NCBI GenBank assembly: GCA_963682175.1
Contig: OY821771.1
Span: 28,230,201-28,294,200 of the forward strand
DNA: 64,000 bases
From: Triglochin maritima
Lineage: Eukaryota > Streptophyta > Magnoliopsida > Alismatales > Juncaginaceae
Direction: 5' to 3'
The position numbers and the translations under genes are program-made. Position 1 is the first letter of the stretch, and the number at the start of each line of letters is the position of its first letter. Shown in pieces: positions 1 through 10,874 of this stretch. The notes beneath the pieces are model-generated. The model saw only the letters and a list, made by a program, of their open reading frames with translations, had not been told where the DNA came from and did not search any database.

Positions 1-88
1 AACCATCGATCAAATTAATCTCTTAATTATCAAAAGGCAGAAAATCGATCGTGGTTCGGTTTACCGAGTCCCACTCAGAAAATCGGCC
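1..88 (-). repeat. Angela-like copia 3' LTR fragment
   Basis: This stretch matches the U3 part of the LTRs at 29,146-31,318 and 36,977-39,140. It shares the run around aattaatctcttaatt, the following ggcagaa, and one copy of the CGGTNNACCG-type word (cggtttaccga, about 57-67). The match stops near position 88, where RNase H coding sequence begins abruptly. The rest of the LTR lies outside the window. The missing LTR start, polypurine tract and RNase H end show an internal deletion. Confidence 0.7.
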
Positions 89-2154
89 GTAGTGCTTTGC
101 TTCCAACTACGCCAACTCACAGCTCCACCATTCAGAAGAAAGACGTATCCTGATTGCGACCTTCTATCGTCTGGATCACTCATGAAACTCGCATCCGAGT
201 ACCCTTCGGCTATCAACTCCCTTTGTCCTCCATAAACAAGAATCTTATCCTTAGTCCGATTAAGGTACTTCAGGATATTCTTGACCGCAGTCCAATGCTC
301 AGGACCTGCGTTGGATTGGTGACGACTTGTCACGCTTAGAGCATACGAGACATCGGGTCTTGTGCAAGTCATCGCGTACATGATTGACCCAATTGCCGAA
401 GCATAAGGGAAATCCTTCATGTACTCTAAGTCCTTACGTGATTGCGCACATTGAGACTTCTTGAGTTGCACACCCATACTCATTGGCACACTGCCCTTTG
501 TGGAGTTGTTCATCTTTAACCTTTCCAAGACCTTGTCAATGTATGCACGTTGACTGAGGCCAATGAGTCTACGGGATCTATCTCTATATATCTTGATTCC
601 CAAGATGTATTGAGCCTCACCCATATCTTTCGTTGAGAATGCTGATTTCAATGAACTTCTCGTTTGCTCAAGCAAAGGAATATGATTACCCATAAGCAAT
701 ATGTCATCGACATATAAGATTAGGAATACTACATGGCTCCCACTAACCTTCTTGTATACACAAGGTTCTTCCTTACTTTGAACGAAGTGAAGCTTCTTCA
801 CTTCCTCGTCAAAGCGTTTGTTCCAACTCCTTGATGCTTGCTTTAATCCATAGATAGATCTTTGAAGCTTGCATACCTTCTTGCTATTCTTTGGATCTTC
901 AAAACCTTGAGGTTGTACCATGTACACATCCTCCTCCAAGTTCCCATTAAAGAACACCATTTTGACATCCATTTGCCATATTTCATAATCATGAAATGCG
1001 GCAATAGTGAGTATAATCCGAATAGACTTGAACATGGCAACCGGTGAAAAAGTTTCATCATAGTCAATTCCTTGAACTTGAGTGAAACCCTTCGCTACAA
1101 GCCTCGCTTTGTAGGTTGTCAAGTTCTCATCCATGTCCATCTTCCTCTTGAAAACCCATTTATTTTGAATGGCCTTTTTCCCTTGAGGAAGGTCAACCAA
1201 GTTCCACACTTGATTATCATACATGGATTCTATTTCGGATTCCATGGCCTTAAGCCACAGTTTGGAGTCTTCCCTTTCCATTGCTTCTTGGAAGGTCAAG
1301 GGATCATTGGTATCTAGTACCATGATTTCATGAAGTCCCAGATATAAGTCGGGTTTCTTCCTTTCCCTTTTTGACCTTCTTAGTTCTTTTGGTTCTTCTC
1401 GTGTCTCTTGAACTTCTTCCACAATTTCTTGAGGAGTGGGTTCACGTTCAACTCTTGAACGTACACTAGGTGGGGATGATTGAGATTCTCTCACAATTTC
1501 TTGCGAGGGTCTCTCACTCACACTCCCACTAACCAAAGGAAACTCGGTTGGGCCTTCATGATCTTGAATGTCATCATTCATGTCATGATCTTGTAGAGTA
1601 TCTTGAGTTTCCTCAAGCACAACCCTACTCCCACTACTTTTTACCCTTTCCAGAAATTCCTTTTCCAGAAATGTGGCATCCCTCTCTACAATCACTCGAT
1701 TGGAGGTGATATGCCAAAAGTAGTATCCTCTTGTCTCACGAGGATAACCAATAAAGAAGCACTTATCCGCTTTTGGTTGAAGTTTGGTCGACATCAATTT
1801 CTTAACGTAAGCCTCACAACCCCAAATCTTGAGAAAATTGAGGTTAGGTGTTTTACCACTCCATAGCTCGTAAGGAGTTTTCTCCACGGATTTGGATGGA
1901 ATATTATTTAGTGTGTAAGCCGCAGTTTGTAGTGGATAACTCCAAAAGTAAAGAGGTAATTCCGCATGACTCATCATTGACCGAACCATGTCGAGCAATG
2001 TCCTATTCCTCCTTTCGGATACCCCATTCCACTGAGGTGTATCGGGAGGGGTGAGTTGAGGTACAATACCAAACTCCTTTAGATATGAGTCAAATTCGGC
2101 ACTTAAGTACTCACCTCCACGATCCGTTTCGTAGAGACTTGATTTTCTTGTCAA
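88..2154 (-). pseudogene. copia integrase end, RT and RNase H
   Basis: The frame starts with the rest of the integrase core (DRGGEY, then NGVSERRNRTL carrying the catalytic Glu). A Ser/Glu-rich linker follows, then the reverse transcriptase with its catalytic YVDD (YVDDILLMGN, near 700) and RNase H (SDASFMSDPDDRRSQSGY). RT and RNase H would copy element RNA into DNA. Compared with the copy at 31,400-32,443, about 130 C-terminal RNase H residues are missing, because the sequence jumps into LTR DNA near position 88. This is one long open frame apart from that truncation, so decay is recent or uneven. Confidence 0.85.
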
Positions 2155-2404
2155 GTTGGTTCTCTACTTCATTCTTGAATTCTTTGAACTTCTCAAAGGA
2201 TTCACTTTTGTTTCTCATTAGATAAACATAGCCATAACGACTATAATCATCCGTGAACGTAATGAAGTACCTGAAACCATCTCGTGCACTAGTACTCATT
2301 GGACCACATACATCGGAATGTATCAAATCCAACAAGCCACTCACCCTTGGACCTTTCTTCTTGAAAGACTTTTTGGTCATTTTCCCATTATACATGGTTG
2401 GCAC
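2111..2404 (-). pseudogene. copia integrase core, first half
   Basis: The frame encodes the first part of the DDE integrase catalytic core. The first Asp is in the context LIHSDVCGPM and the second in FTDDYSRYGY. The frame is lost just before the DRGGEY motif, which resumes in the next frame at about 2,130. The original integrase was one continuous domain of a longer polyprotein. Confidence 0.8.
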
Positions 2405-2823
2405 GTCTCCAATGATTTAAAATCAAGTAGACCAAGAAGGTTAGCTTCTTGCAATTTCTTGATGCGTTTTTCATTTATGTGACCAAGATGATAGTGCCAC
2501 AAGAGAGTATCATTCTCGTGAGTGGTCTTAAGTCTTTTGTTATTGATATTAAAGATTTGTTTATTATTCAATTCAAGCAAATAGAGACCATTCCTTATGA
2601 ATGCATTTGCATAGAAAAAACCATTCTTCGATATAGACAAGCAAGAATTTGAAATATTTATATTAAAATTATCCATATCTAAACATGATACAGAAATAAT
2701 GTTCTTGCTAATTGAAGGTACATAATAAACATTCTTTAGACATAAATTTAAACCACTACATAATTGAAGCACCACAGAACCTTGTGCAACCGCAGATACG
2801 TTCGCACCATTTCCGACCTTCAA
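2377..2823 (-). pseudogene. copia protease end and integrase zinc domain
   Basis: This frame continues the polyprotein after the first frameshift. The first half is the remainder of the protease. The second half holds the GAG-pre-integrase HHCC zinc-binding domain: the His pair in WHYHLGHIN and the Cys pair in CQPC. In the element this domain helps integrase multimerise and bind LTR ends. It overlaps the preceding frame by about 70 bases and the next by about 28, as expected from frameshift mutations rather than separate genes. Confidence 0.8.
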
Positions 2824-3832
2824 TTCTACCTCGTTCCCTTACGAGTTCCTTCCTATCCATAAGTAGCTGCACATTAGAAACTATGTGAGCACAAGATCCG
2901 GTATCAATTACCCAATCCTGGACAGAGGTGGCTAAATTTATTTCAATAACAAATATACCTTTGGCCTTTTTGGGGTGCCAACGTTCAATCACTCCGTTGT
3001 TAAGGTCTTCCTTGTACTTGGGGCAATTTGGCCGGATGTGTCCTTTTTCACCGCAGTGAAAGCACTCCGTATTGGGAGTTGGAGATTTCTGAGATTTCCC
3101 CCTTGAGGCACTCGCACGAGCACCTCCTACTCCCTTGCTCTTGATTGAACCACTTTTGGTAGATTTGCCTTTTCCTTTACCAATCTTTTGGCTCCTCCCA
3201 TGGACGGCAAAGACTTGCTTGTCCCTACCCTTGCCCATGTCAACTTCAGCAGTTTTGAGAGCGTTGTGCAGCTCCTCAAGACTCACCCCTTTTTCACTTA
3301 CGTGGTAGTGCATCACAAAGTCCTTAAAGGACGGGGCTAGAGAGCCAAGAATCATATCTTCAGCAATGTCCTCGGGCATTGGTGAAGAGAGCTTTGCCAA
3401 CTTTTCAAGGTACCCTTGCATCGTGAGAAAATGCATGGATACCGATGTTCCCTCCGCCATATGGCACCTTGTGAGTGCGATGGTGGTCTTATAGCGCTCC
3501 TTCCGGTCACTATCCATGAACATCTTAGATAAAGCCTCCATGGTCTTCTTGGGTTTTGAATCCAAGTATTTCGCTTGAAGCGAGTCACCCATGGATGCTA
3601 GCATAAGACTGTGAACTTGGTTCTCTTGGTCTTCCCACTTGGCTTTAGCATCTTTCTCTTCATCGGTTAATTTCTCATTCCATTTTGGGATTGGACCTTC
3701 CAAAATGTGTGATAGTTTCTCAAACTTTAACACGATGTTGAGTTTGAGTTGCCAACTAATGAAGTTTGAGCCATCATTTGCTAAAGGGTGTTTTTCTATC
3801 ATGGATCGTACGATAGGTTGGATGTTCGACAT
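2756..3832 (-). pseudogene. copia gag, zinc knuckle and start of protease
   Basis: The gag start is the ATG at 3,832 (protein begins MSNIQPIV), chosen because the related element at 35,511 starts with the same residues; the upstream in-frame extension is not conserved. Gag is the retrotransposon capsid and nucleocapsid protein that packages element RNA in cytoplasmic particles. Near the C-terminus is a CCHC zinc knuckle (CFHCGEKGHIRPNC) after a Lys/Arg/Ser-rich stretch. The protease active site DTGS follows (WVIDTGSCAHI). The frame is lost at about 2,830, just after the protease motif, and ends in unrelated residues. Confidence is high for identity; the copy is defective. Confidence 0.85.
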
Positions 3833-4745
3833 TTTTCTACAAAATAAATCATACAGGATTTTAATGCCAATTTTATGTTTTATCATACATACAAATGTAA
3901 ATGCTGCAAATAAAAATTTTGCCCATAAATGCAACAATCCAAGATCCCATCAATTGTAATATAGACTAGCTAAGGGCTATCAAATATACTACAATATCAA
4001 GGTAAGAAAACATTTTTCTAATCATAACCTTTTTGAATTTTAGCAACATTAGCATCTTCAAACTCTTGTGATTCTTGTCGTTTCAATTATGAGGGAATGC
4101 GACCTATCCTCGTAAGAAAAACTTTTTCCGAAAACCGAGCGAGGGCTCTAGGTAATGTTAAGAAAACTTATTCATTTTATACGAGATACGTTTATCCATT
4201 GTATTCACAACTAAACATACTTGGGGTTTACTAGGGTGAAACACACCTCATATATTTAATCGTGGCACAACAATAGACAACCATTATATCTCCCACTATT
4301 CCCAAAGATGGAGGGAGCTATCTCCCGCTAAGGGCGAGCAGAGTATCCCTCGATCAATGGCTGCTAGTGGATGAAATAAGAAGGAAAATTACTCTTAATT
4401 TTTGTTGGACAATTTCATATATTAACATGTGATTCAGAATTTTAGGTTATCATGCATATTATCATTCATACACATCCTAACATTCAACACATTCATCACA
4501 TGCATAGCAAGATAAAAACAGAAATTAAACATTCACACAATCCACATCGTGTGAGTTTATATGTTCCCTTCGATCCTTGATCCTCGATCCCTGATCCTTG
4601 ATCCTCGATCGATGCGCTACAACGGCAACTTCCTCTTGCATGGGAGATGTAGATTTTTACAGAAAATAAACATGCTCCTCATATTCGATAAAAAACCAAC
4701 TAGTGCAAGTCCTATGTAAAAACCTCTCATATGCAAATGCAATTA
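3833..4745 (-). other. copia 5' leader, untranslated
   Basis: This noncoding stretch aligns by eye with the leader at 35,512-36,420: both share the run near aactagtgcaagtcctatg and the segment upstream of the gag ATG. It contains a short near-duplication of gatccttgatcctc around 4,573-4,610. Its promoter-proximal end is replaced by gypsy sequence. Confidence 0.65.
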
Positions 4746-5576
4746 TCTAAAAGACGGAAAGAGAGAATCTTTTGACTAACTATCTAATATGCAAATGCAA
4801 ATGCAATTATCTAAAAGACTAGTGGGCCCCTCGATAAGTGTAGGGGTTTTGGTTCACATGTAGATAATAAATAAATAACTAGTGTTCTCTCTTCTCGCAC
4901 GACTCCTATCACTCGGGAAATTAAGTCTGAGGGGACTTTGTGCATGGTGCTTTCGAGCCATCTGACTTGGGATGCACCGATCAAACTCCTATTACATGGG
5001 TGGTAAGGATCACCCTATGTGGAGATTTGGGGGAATGTGTACGTGATAGTGTAAGTCCTCACAAGCAATGATGCACGAAACTCAACCCTGGGAGAATCAA
5101 ACACCAACTAGTGTACATCATAATGCTCTAAAAAAAGAAAAAAGAAGACAAATAAGAACCTATATAGACTTTACACTTTGTATCACTTAAGGATGTTAAG
5201 GTTGCCTATGTCTGTTACTTAAGTCCTTAATTAACTTGCAAGAAAAGTTCATTAGGCTAGGTGTGTGGACTGATTACATATATAGAGTCCACCCGTAGAA
5301 TTATCTTGTCCGATGATCGACGAAAATGAATCTATCGAGTCGTGTTGCTAGGTTGAATAATGCATCTATGTTCGGATTTTGTGGGTGTATCCACTGAAAA
5401 TCCACAGGAGACAACACTCCTCCTCCTTGGCGACAAGGAGGTTTAACGGCTTGTTGCACATGCTAAGTGCAACTGTGATTCCTACGAGAGTGAGTTAGGA
5501 TTTCCCTGTTTTACGTATGTTTTTTTCCTTTCTTTCATTTTTCCCTTTCCTTGTTTTGCTCGGGACTAGCAAAAGT

Positions 5577-5592
5577 TAGGTGTGGGGGTATT
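5577..5592 (+). other. Polypurine tract of gypsy element
   Basis: The purine-rich run aggtgtgggggt sits immediately before the LTR start TGATTGATATC. An equivalent run occurs at the same place in the inverted copy at 15,075-15,090. It would prime plus-strand DNA synthesis. Confidence 0.6.
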
Positions 5593-7156
5593 TGATTGAT
5601 ATCATATCATGCATATATTTGTGTCTTATATCCTTCATTTTCATACTAAGCAATGCTACGTAATGAGTCTTATGTGTAAGTTTCAGGACTAAACATGATT
5701 GAGGAGAAAAGGCACAAAAGGATCTAAAAGCAAGAAAAAAGACTGAGTTGTAACACTTATGGACTGAGATGCTAGATGTAAACCAAAAAGACCAATGAGA
5801 TAATCAAGAAGCTTTACACCATCATGAGGAGTATTTTGGCAATTAGATCTGGGCGTAACGATCAACTTCCAAATCGGGTTCATCAAACATCAAGAAATCA
5901 AGCCAGAACCGAGCCACCGAAATCCAGACTCGATCAGAGGCATCCAGACCACCAATTGGTTGTCCTACACAGCCAATTGGCGGTCCAAATGACTCCAAAT
6001 AGTTCATGGTTTAGTCGGGTGTTCGATTTTGTTGATTTATGTCTATTTATAGTATGTGTTTAGTTCCATACCGGGGGATTCTCCACAGTTACCTTTTTCT
6101 ATGACTATAAAGAGAACTCTTCCTTCTCCTTTCTATTTACCCATTGCTTGGTGGCATTCTCTCTACTTAGAGTAAGTCTTGGAGCAAAACCCAAGTGGAG
6201 AAGATTGGTACTTGTAATGTGAGTCATGTAAATAAAATATTTTTTTAGTTTGTTTTAATGTTGTGTTCTCTTTTAATTCTTCCATGCTTAGTTTAATTTG
6301 GTTTTGTCTTCTTTTATTAATGAGAAGAGAGTAGTTTCATCCCCCTTTGGGGGTGGAGATGATGTACATATATGTTGTGAAGTTTGGACGTTTGATGAAT
6401 TTTTATTTGTGTAGACTTGCATGTTTATATGTTCATCAGGGGTGTTTTAATCATCTACATGTTGGGGGCATTTTTGATGGGTTTTGCCATAAGATTTAGA
6501 TACTTCCCATGCTTAGTTTCCTCATGTTTATTGACTCAAATTTCCTGTTGAATATGCTACATGTTTGTTATGTGTTTGTATTTGTGTTTGCTTGCTTGAC
6601 TGATTGAAGAAACTTTGTTTTTAAGGGTTGTGCCATAAGATTTAGACACCTCCCATGCTTAACTTTGTTCTTCACATGAGTTCATGGATTTTGATGAGTC
6701 TTTCCATAACATTTAGACACCTCTCTTGCTGAGCCTAGTCTTATGCTATTCAAGTAGTAATTGTCGATACGTTGTGTGAATGGATTGATAGGTTTTGCCA
6801 CATCTTTAGACACATCCTATGCATGAAGACACACACATGACAAACACACATACATGCTTACATGCATCATTCATCACTTATTTCACGTCCTATGTGCACA
6901 CACTCCACCCCTTAGGGGTTCCCATTCCCGAATTCTAGCTTGTTGTCTTATTTAGTTTAGTTTCATTGTTGCGTGCTTTCATTTCCTTGTTTGTGCTTAA
7001 TAGTTTAGTCTAGTTTAGCGTAATCAACTTCATCTCCCCCTTTTTCCCACTTGCCTTTGAACGAACCAGAGTCGTCACACCTCCCCGTGGATCGACCCGT
7101 ATTTGCCACGTCTTCATCGACGCCGTGCACTTGCGGTATTTAAAACAAACACATCA
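5593..7156 (+). repeat. Athila-like 3' LTR
   Basis: The LTR starts TGATTGATATC after the polypurine tract and ends ACATCA, giving the inverted TGAT/ATCA-type ends also seen at 13,683-15,074 and 43,799-45,309. It is about 1.56 kb. A short ORF-like stretch near 5,824 is also open in the inverted copy, but only because the repeats are homologous. Inside are about four degenerate copies of a word like ataagatttagacacctccc (6,490-6,820). The end joins copia RT sequence exactly at 7,157. Confidence 0.65.
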
Positions 7157-7488
7157 CATCCACTATAGGTGAATATATGTTTCTTCAAAGTCAACACTGG
7201 GTATTTGTGTAAAACCTTGTGCCGCAAGTCTTGCTTTATACCTTACAATTTCATTTTCCCCACTTCTTTTAATTGCAAATACCCACTTGGATCGACCCGT
7301 ATTTGCCACGTCTTCATCGACGCCGTGCACTTGCGGTATTTAAAACAAACACATCACATCCACTATAGGTGAATATATGTTTCTTCAAAGTCAACACTGG
7401 GTATATGTGTAAAACCTTGTGCCGCAAGTCTTGCTTTATACCTTACAATTTCATTTTCCCCACTTCTTTTAATTGCAAATACCCACTT
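7089..7488. repeat. 200 bp tandem duplication across a TE junction
   Basis: Two copies of a 200 bp unit (7,089-7,288 and 7,289-7,488) differ at only one position that I could see (t/a near 7,204/7,404). Each unit holds the last 68 bases of the gypsy LTR plus the first 132 bases of the adjoining copia RT fragment. Confidence 0.9.
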
Positions 7489-8839
7489 GTAACCTACATG
7501 TTTTATTTTATTTGGTGTGAGGACTACATGTCCAAATACATGACATTGGTCGAGTGAATCTAATTCTAGCTGAATTGCATCTTTCCATTGTGGCAATCAT
7601 TTCTGTGTCGACACTCTTCAATAGACTTTGTCTCACAATATTCTAAATTTTTCACATCACTCGCTATAGTATGCAAATTTTTTATCAATGTTAGTGCTTT
7701 TTCGGTTCCACTTTTTTTCTTCTGTTGCGCACATAATTTATTGAGATTTCATCATCATTTTGATTTTTCAGCACATGAACCTCTTTTGGGGTTTCCTCGT
7801 CATCATGCTTTCGTTCTTTTGTCTTTTCAGAAGTTTGGACAATTTTAATATCACCAACTGCTTTACTCTGCTATTTTCTTTTTCGTGGAGTTATATCCTT
7901 GGATCCAACTGGCCTACCACGTTTTCGACATACATTGGATTTTGTCGTCGATTTATGTATGTCAATTTGAGCAAGTGCATTTTGGGCCGATATTTGTGAT
8001 TTAGTTATATTTCTTGTGTTTGTGAATGCATCCGGCAACTCATTTGTCATTCTTTGCAAATGTATGATTCTTTGAACCTCTTTTTCGCCTTGAATTATAC
8101 AAGGATCAAGAAAATATACTGATAATGCATTCCAAGCCAAGTCTTGTTTTCCAGACATGTGTTTTTCTCCACCCTAAGATTGGGTATATTGCCTCATGAA
8201 ACTGACAGACTGCAAAACATGCTCTGAATATATCACCAGTCAATGGTTCTAAATATATAATAATTGACGGAGACTCAAAACCAATATATATCCCCAATCT
8301 TCTCTGCGGTCCCATCTTGGTACGTTGTGGTGGGACAATTGGAACATAAATGACACAACCAAAGACCTTCAGATGGGACAAATTTGGTTCTTTACCATAT
8401 ACAAGTTGCACAGGGGAGTACTTAGGGTATGTAGTCGGTCTTATTCTGATAAGTGCATCTTCATGTAAAATTGCATATCCCCAAGTAGATGATGGTAATT
8501 TGGATTTTATAAGCAAGAGTCTAGCTATTAGTTGTAATATCTTGATTAGTGATTGAGCTAGACCACTTTGTGTATGTACATGAGGTATTGGATGGTCAAT
8601 AGTGATCCCAATTGACATGCAATAATCATTAAATATTGAGATGTGAATTCTCCTGCATTGTCCAGCCGAGTTTTCTTAATTGCGTAGTCTGGAAAATGTG
8701 CTCTTAATTTGATTATCTTTGCTAGAAGTCTAGCAAATGCAACAATTCGTGTTGACAATAGACAAACATGTGACCATCGAGTCAATGTGTCTATCAAACT
8801 CATAAAGTACCAAAATGGTCCACATGATGGGGGTACAGA
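7157..8839 (-). pseudogene. Copia fragment (TNT1-94-like): RT start and integrase
   Basis: Three minus-strand frames match the better copy at 18,349-20,050. At 7,363-7,596 is the start of the RT domain (YKWVFAIKR, YKARLAAQGFTH). At 7,600-8,158 is the linker with a basic segment (RKRGRPVGSKD). At 8,106-8,803 is the integrase core, with RLDNAGEFTSQ and the conserved GCVIYVP/GIYIGFESPS region. Stops and frameshifts are frequent. The RT is cut by gypsy LTR at 7,157 and the integrase by an Angela-like LTR at 8,840. The N-terminal third of integrase is missing between here and 10,875. Confidence 0.8.
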
Positions 8840-10870
8840 TGAAGGGAATGTGTTCTAAAAGTTTTACTTTTATATGTCTTTTATTATGAATTGAATGTAT
8901 TGAACATTTTGTTCCTTGATTAAATGTATTCGTCTTTTGGAAGTGTTAAGAAAGAGGTTGTTGGTTCTTAACCGTAGAGCTCTAAAAGATAATGGTTTAC
9001 ATAAATCAAAAGTAATTCACAATCATGGTAATTAACATGAGACATTAATTACCAAGTTAAGATTGTCGTGTTGATTGAAAGAAATATTGTAGATCTACAA
9101 ATATTTACCAACATGAGTATATGAAATAGAAATGTTTCTTTCATATATTGAATTCACCTAGCAAATGAAATATTATGGAATTGTGTTTGTGTCATTAATG
9201 TTTCATTGTGTCTTTGAATCCTAAGATATGATTTTTATATCTTTTCACATAAGGAGTGTATAAGTTGATTATTATCAAAAGCTATCAATGCATATAGTGA
9301 TAAACGTATTAGTTGATTATACATAACATATGGGAGAAAAGGTGATATCTCAAAAGACTAGCATTGCTCCTCTTGACTTGAGTGAGATATTGCTGGGTCC
9401 CTTGATAAAGCAAAATTATAATGTGCACAATGTAACTTGTGTATAGTTACATATTTATAATTAGATTAAGAGATCAAGAAATGAACATATAATACAAAGG
9501 TGATACATTTCTACTTTGTATAATATTCTCAATATTATGAGGCAATGAATAGACACAAGTGATATTAAATATAACAAAACGGATCGTGTTTAGTTTGAGT
9601 GAGCGAAACAACTTTGTTATTTGGGTAACTATAATATGTAGCTAGATACTGCTTATAGTTTATGATATAATGTGTTTCATATCAATGACAATATAACTTA
9701 GATCCTCTTATAGGTCACACTATAGAACTGGAAAACAAGGAATTTGATTTTACTCTTTATATGATGTATTGCGATACATGTGGTAAAATATTAAAATCAA
9801 ATATGTTATGATTACGACATGGTTAGAATTAATAAATTTCTATGAGATGTAAATATATTATGGGGTATAAGGTTTGACATTATATATGATAATATATTGC
9901 ATATTATAGTGTGGTCCGAAACATTATAAAATATAAATTTGCTAAAACTCGAAAGATAAATTTTGTTGGATATTAATCCAAAATTTGATAAAGAGCAAAA
10001 ATAGTGAAAACGGTCAGACGTTTTTCACAAACCGGCTGACTGAATTTAACAGTAAAAATTTAAATTCAGAAATGGTCGACCGGTTGGCTGCGTAGTTCGA
10101 CCGAAAATAACAGGAACTTTTTCTGTTGTGAAACGGTTGACCGGTGTGGGTCATGGTTCGACCAAAATTATCAGGAGCTTTCTTGGTAGGGATTCAATCA
10201 ACCGACTTAGAGCATAATCTGACCGAAAGTGTCGATTTTACAATCGATCGGTCGACCAAATTGTAATTTCGGTCGACCGTTTCTACACGATTTTGCTTGA
10301 ATTAATAAGAGAATTTCTTTGATAAGGGGTGGAATTATTCCAATTCGGTCAGAGGAGGTTAAGGGATGATTAAGTGTCGAAATATGATTGGATTAGATGA
10401 GCTATTAACAAGGAATCATGTGAAATTGGGTTGTACATGAATAGGTTTTGGGGAAGTCCTATAAATAGGATCCTCCTCTCCTCATTGTTGATATGTGAAT
10501 GCAAAATTTTCCTCTCCATATTTCTCCACCAAATCCATCCGAAAGTTCTCTTGTTAGTTGAGTGTTTGAGAGATTAAATTCTCAGGAGCATCAAAGGGGT
10601 AATTAGCTAGATTCTAGCCTTGATTTAGAGATTGATTGAGTAGCTCTGATCTCTCTAATCTTGTTTAGAGTTTGGTGAATACTTGGAGAAATTTCAAGGT
10701 GATCCGACGCGCAACACATCTCCTTATTGGTAAAAAGGATTCAATAATCCACGAGGTATGATCATTTCTACGTATTTCAATATTAAATAGTTATTACATA
10801 TATTGAAATACAATAAGGAATTTTGTGCATGTAAAATTGTTGAAAAATATGAAAATCGATCTTTCAAATA
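8840..10870 (+). repeat. Angela-like copia LTR, 3' end truncated
   Basis: The start TGAAGGGAATGTGTTCTAA and the next hundred bases are the reverse complement of the ends of the LTRs at 31,318 and 39,140, so this LTR lies on the plus strand. A TATA box (tataaata, 10,460) is followed by the R/U5 region. Upstream, at about 10,008-10,284, is an array of CGGTCGACCG-like words. The match continues to gaaaatcgatct near 10,855 but lacks the last roughly 55 bases, including the TACA end. No clean 5 bp target duplication is visible, so this is not a simple solo LTR. Confidence 0.75.
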
Positions 10871-10874
10871 CATA

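Larger units (their letters stand above)
88..4745 (-). mobile_element. Decayed Ty1/copia element, Angela-like
   Basis: Read on the minus strand the order is 5' leader, gag with zinc knuckle, aspartic protease, integrase, reverse transcriptase and RNase H: the Ty1/copia order, with integrase before RT. Its proteins and leader match the complete element at 29,146-39,140 almost throughout, so both belong to one family. RT motifs and the zinc knuckle resemble the BARE/Angela lineage. No intact 5' LTR is present: the leader ends near 4,745-4,820 where gypsy sequence takes over. The coding region is broken by at least three frameshifts, so the copy is non-autonomous. Confidence 0.85.
4820..7156 (+). 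mobile_element. 3' end of Athila-like Ty3/gypsy element
   Basis: The stretch is homologous, in opposite orientation, to 13,683-15,860, where the same sequence lies downstream of a gypsy integrase. It contains the 3' untranslated part (4,820-5,576), a polypurine tract and a 3' LTR. No coding sequence remains. The left boundary with copia leader sequence near 4,745-4,820 is blurred by a local repeat of atgcaaatgcaattatct. Confidence 0.65.

Noticed and set aside
5824..6063. ORF starting MRSILAIR with a similar ORF at 14,610-14,828
   Set aside because: Similarity in two places looked like a conserved gene, but both lie in LTR copies of one gypsy family and the similarity extends far beyond the frames.
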